NCBI GenBank assembly: GCA_016928315.1
Contig: JAFGKZ010000168.1
Span: 1 to 45,790 of the forward strand
Origin: Calditrichaceae bacterium
GTDB lineage: Bacteria > Calditrichota > Calditrichia > Calditrichales > Calditrichaceae
Direction: 5' to 3'
DNA length: 45,790 nt
Made by a program: the position numbers and the translations under genes. Of the stretch, positions 43,293 to 45,790 are shown piece after piece. The stretch's first letter is position 1, and every line of letters begins with the position of its first letter. The notes beneath the pieces were generated by a model, which ran no database searches, had not been told where the DNA came from, and saw only the letters and a program-made list of their open reading frames with translations.

Positions 43293-44093
43293 TTATTCGG
43301 GAAAATTGACCATAAAAGTAAAGATTTCCGTTTTATATTGATGCGTCACGGGAACCTGGAACGAAGAATGAATTTCATTCTTTGGGATATCTTCATAATT
43401 GAAGTTTAATATCATATATATCGGCTCAACAAGGTGAAGATCAAATTCATATTTATCCCATTCAACAGAAGTGGTGTCATATTCCGTTCCAAATGGCAAG
43501 CAAATATTTTTATCAAAACTCAAATTCAACCAGTTCGGAACCTGAGATAAATCATATTCACATACCAATGTATCTATTCCAATATTATAAAATGGAAATT
43601 TCAATGTATCGCCATGCATCTTAGCGTAAAGGGTAGCTATCGAATTTATTTCAAACTCATAGGAATTGAAACCCCATTTGTAACCAACCCATGCCTCAAC
43701 GGTATCATTTTGATTGTAATAGTCTATCTCCGATTCACCCTGATAACTTTTTCCAATATCTTCAGTTAATTCAGGATAAAGAAAATACTTTCCTTGTTCC
43801 AGGCTATCGAATAAAACGTAACCTTCGGAATTCGTCATTTTCGATTGAATAGTAGTAAATTCCTGGTTGCTTTCCTCTAGTATTTTGAGATCCACGAGGA
43901 TTGGTTTCCTTGGATAATCTTTAGAACCATCGCTGTAATGCCACATGCAAGTTCCCATCATGGTTCTTACATCAACCCAGATTGATCCTTTCCAGTTGTT
44001 TGTTTCAACTGAATTAAAGTTTTTTTCACAATAAAAGAATACAAAAGAAGATAATAAAATGCCTATGATTTTCACCTTTAATTTTCCGAGCAT
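43293..44093 (-). CDS. lipoprotein-like protein with Ig-type domains
   Basis: 266 residues from the ATG at 44093, six bases after GGAGG; the next-upstream ATG (44096) is three away. The signal ends at a cysteine (FVFFYC), an imperfect lipobox. A first domain (about 30-110) resembles a carboxypeptidase-regulatory beta-sandwich (NSEGYVLFDSLEQGKYFLY). A second part (about 150-240) has the BACON-like pattern of WLNLSF and PFGTEYDTTS. No exact family. It is followed on the same strand by no coding gene for 11 bases before the convergent M16 stop. Confidence 0.72.
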   Translation of the reverse strand: MLGKLKVKIIGILLSSFVFFYCEKNFNSVETNNWKGSIWVDVRTMMGTCMWHYSDGSKDYPRKPILVDLKILEESNQEFTTIQSKMTNSEGYVLFDSLEQGKYFLYPELTEDIGKSYQGESEIDYYNQNDTVEAWVGYKWGFNSYEFEINSIATLYAKMHGDTLKFPFYNIGIDTLVCEYDLSQVPNWLNLSFDKNICLPFGTEYDTTSVEWDKYEFDLHLVEPIYMILNFNYEDIPKNEIHSSFQVPVTHQYKTEIFTFMVNFPE

Positions 44094-44250
44094 CATACAC
44101 CTCCAATTTCTTTTCAACACATCCTACTCTTACTTTTAAATATAAATAGAGCAGATTAACCTTTATATGTTTAAAACAGTAAAATAATTATAACTGTCGA
44201 AGTTCAGGTTTGTATAATGATCCCATATACTAATATAAATGATTCAATTA

Positions 44251-44727
44251 TTAATAAATGGAATAAGTATGCTTAAACTCAAATACAATTTTCCATCTCG
44301 ATCTTTCAGTCACCTGAATTACTTTAGGCACTCCTGATTCATTTGACCATTCATCGTAAGGCTCATCTTTATCTAAGTAATAGTTATGGTTCAAATCTAT
44401 AAAGGAATAAGCATAGTAATCTCCCGGAGATAACACTTCCAAAAAGTTTACACTCACTTCATCCACAGGAACTCGGTTACCCGATTTGTTAGTCTTAATA
44501 AATGATAAAGACAAGCTCTCCTTGTAATCATTCATAAAACTTGAATTTGTGTAAAAATTTACTATCATTTCCGTTGAATCATTTTGAAATTTGAAATTCC
44601 CTTTGTTTTTCCCGGTAATGATCAGTTCATTTATAGTATCAAAAAAAGCTGCATCGATACCCTCTTCTTCACAACTATTCAAACAAATAATGATAAAAAA
44701 TAAAGAAATTAAAAATATCTTTTCCAT
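44251..44727 (-). CDS. small lipoprotein with calcium-loop-like motif
   Basis: 158 residues. The signal ends at Cys19 (IIICLNSC). The C-terminal half has FIDLNHNYYLDKDEPYDEW, a DxNxNxxxDxxEP pattern seen in beta-sandwich carbohydrate or adhesin-type domains with calcium-binding loops. GGGAG lies seven bases before the ATG. It stands upstream of the 266-residue lipoprotein (gap 157 bases), same strand, possibly one unit. No homolog named. Confidence 0.72.
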   Translation of the reverse strand: MEKIFLISLFFIIICLNSCEEEGIDAAFFDTINELIITGKNKGNFKFQNDSTEMIVNFYTNSSFMNDYKESLSLSFIKTNKSGNRVPVDEVSVNFLEVLSPGDYYAYSFIDLNHNYYLDKDEPYDEWSNESGVPKVIQVTERSRWKIVFEFKHTYSIY

Positions 44728-44862
44728 GGTGTACTCCCAGGAAGAGATGAAAAATTTGATTCTTTTTTCAAAACTAAAAAATCAGGATTTTGACGGATTG
44801 ATCTTATAATATATTTTTTAACAAACCTGTGATGAAAATCAAAATCATTATTTATAGAAGTT

Positions 44863-45228
44863 CTAATTCTTTGTGATGTTAAAGAAACTCTGAATTGCAG
44901 TATCTGTTGAGTCAAAAACCGGCATAACCAATTCCAGTTTGGTTATTTTAAGAAGACTTTTTAGTTTTGTGTTTAGATTGCATAAATGAATATCGCCGCC
45001 AGCATTACGCATGGTCGTCATACAACTGATTAAAGCCCCCAATCCCAAACTGCCCATCCAGTCCAGACTTTCCAGATTGAGAACAACCCGATTGATTTTA
45101 TTCTCCTGCAACTGGCGGATTTGAAAATACAATTGTTCGATTTCGTTCTGACCGATTAATTTACCAGTCAAACTTAAAATAACCACATTGTTCTCAGATG
45201 TCTGATTGATATTCAACATCGGATTCAT
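44863..45228 (-). CDS. STAS domain protein, anti-sigma factor antagonist type
   Basis: 121 residues from the ATG at 45228, with GGAAGG seven bases before it; the track start (TTG) is two codons earlier. The STAS fold is seen in VVILSLTGKLIGQNEIE, RVVLNLESLDWMGSLGLGAL (the phosphorylatable serine in the DxxGS loop, residue near 61) and DIHLCNLNTKLKSLLKITKL. Such proteins act as antagonists of anti-sigma kinases in partner switching; no partner kinase or phosphatase gene is adjacent. A terminator lies upstream of it, so it is a separate transcript from the DUF2914 gene. Confidence 0.92.
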   Translation of the reverse strand: MNPMLNINQTSENNVVILSLTGKLIGQNEIEQLYFQIRQLQENKINRVVLNLESLDWMGSLGLGALISCMTTMRNAGGDIHLCNLNTKLKSLLKITKLELVMPVFDSTDTAIQSFFNITKN

Positions 45229-45263
45229 TAACAAACCTTCCTTCAGTTAACATCCTAAATATA

Positions 45264-45295
45264 GAAAAAAAGCCCCGTAAAAACGAGGCTATTTT
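45264..45295 (-). terminator. rho-independent terminator after the DUF2914 gene
   Basis: On the minus strand AGCCTCGT (45290-45283) pairs with ACGGGGCT (45278-45271; one U-G pair) around a 4-base loop, followed by a run of seven T. It lies between the DUF2914 stop (45309) and the STAS start. On the plus strand a shorter T-run follows, so weak bidirectional action is possible. Confidence 0.85.
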
Positions 45296-45308
45296 TCATG
45301 AATGTGAC

Positions 45309-45707
45309 TTATTCAGCAGGAGCGGTAATTACAAAAGATTTTGAAGCCAGCACATCGCCATTTGCAGAAACAACTTCTACTTTCCAGTTGCCTGCCCAGG
45401 AAGGGTCAATATTTTTTGAGCTCCAGGTGCGCCACGTTTTTCCCTTAACAGATAATTCAACCTTGGCTTTTTCTTCATCCCCCAGATACCAAACATGAGA
45501 GACTGTCGTTGTATCTTCTGATCCGGTGATTTTTGTGAAACAATACAATTTGCCCACATCATTAGCAAACGAAGAATCTACCCCTGAGGGAGCCCGATCT
45601 TCAATCGCCGTGCATATGATCTGTTCTTCAACTACAAGCGCGGCATCCTGGGCAGCGATAAAACCGCAAAAAATCAACAAAATACAGGTTACGAATAAAT
45701 ACTTCAA
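45309..45707 (-). CDS. DUF2914 domain protein, exported
   Basis: 132 residues. A signal peptide (MKYLFVTCILLIFCGFIAAQ) leads to a DUF2914 domain: VGKLYCFTKITGSEDTTTVS, HVWYLGDEEKAKVELSVKGK, then TWRTWSSKNIDPSWAGNWKV. The start is TTG at 45707 because no in-frame ATG exists before the signal. DUF2914 proteins are periplasmic or linked to membrane and cell-envelope proteins; function is unknown. It is followed by the terminator at 45264. Confidence 0.88.
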   Translation of the reverse strand: MKYLFVTCILLIFCGFIAAQDAALVVEEQIICTAIEDRAPSGVDSSFANDVGKLYCFTKITGSEDTTTVSHVWYLGDEEKAKVELSVKGKTWRTWSSKNIDPSWAGNWKVEVVSANGDVLASKSFVITAPAE

Positions 45708-45790
45708 TATGAATGACCAGTTAAAATTTTATGATCAGAAATAGAAGCGCTGCTACCATTTTTACATTTATATGATAGCATAATCCTTCA

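Noticed and set aside
44709-44915. 68-codon minus-strand frame between the STAS and small lipoprotein genes
   Set aside because: Overlaps the STAS 3' end out of frame and ends on the next gene's leader; no ribosome site.

Overview
The window reads as chromosomal DNA from a Gram-negative bacterium of the Fibrobacterota-Chlorobiota-Bacteroidota (FCB) superphylum. It is AT-rich by eye. The outer-membrane lifestyle is shown by an LpxH-type lipid A enzyme, Lgt and many lipoprotein or Sec signals. The secreted protein at 21101-22348 ends in a sorting-type domain beginning NYPNPFNP, which is characteristic of Calditrichota, Ignavibacteria, KSB1 and Marinimicrobia rather than of classical Bacteroidota. 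Many genes have clear GGAGG-like ribosome binding sites, which also argues against Bacteroidota proper. The phylum is therefore an inference (Calditrichota/KSB1-like most likely). I see no tRNA, rRNA, CRISPR array, transposase, phage gene or plasmid gene; the window is mostly housekeeping genes with small accessory islands.

Layout. 1-1977 (minus): a seven-helix membrane AraC-type regulator followed by the start of an ABC solute-binding protein. 2042-9425 (minus): a long run lpxH, dapE, lysC, dapB, dapA, dapD and a C69 dipeptidase, covering most of the succinylase route from aspartate to diaminopimelate/lysine. 9602-10677: a DJ-1 family gene converging on a ComEA-like helix-hairpin-helix gene, with an inverted repeat that contains both stop codons. 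10810-15027 (minus): dnaJ and grpE, then ftsX, ftsE and an overlapping methyltransferase. 15280-17328 (plus): a BatA/VWA membrane protein. 17573-21028 (plus): a complete methylmalonyl-CoA cassette (split mutase, MeaB GTPase, epimerase). 21101-23872 (plus): a secreted sorting-domain protein of unknown function and a lipoprotein serine hydrolase with a TPR tail.

23885-28187 (minus): a tightly overlapping trio of a PIG-L deacetylase, a 42-residue single-helix protein and a sodium:solute symporter. 28305-29276 (minus): a DUF2911-TPR protein. 29557-31326 (plus): an ECF sigma factor, a zinc-finger anti-sigma factor and an orphan lipoprotein in one overlapping operon. 31347-34108 (minus): dCMP deaminase, a 60-residue protein, a membrane protein and lgt. 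34261-34773: ferritin with a strong terminator. 34824-37382 (minus): hflC, hflK and an exported Bcp-type peroxiredoxin. 37634-43281: zinc-ribbon membrane protein, transglutaminase-like protein, short-chain dehydrogenase and a large M16 lipoprotein protease. 43293-45707 (minus): two orphan lipoproteins, a STAS-domain protein and a DUF2914 protein.

I found no clear new defence or mobile system. The most promising candidates for undescribed biology are the symporter with its 42-residue partner and PIG-L enzyme, the sigma/anti-sigma/lipoprotein operon, the membrane AraC sensor next to a transport gene, the sorting-domain protein after the mutase cassette, and several palindromic intergenic repeats.
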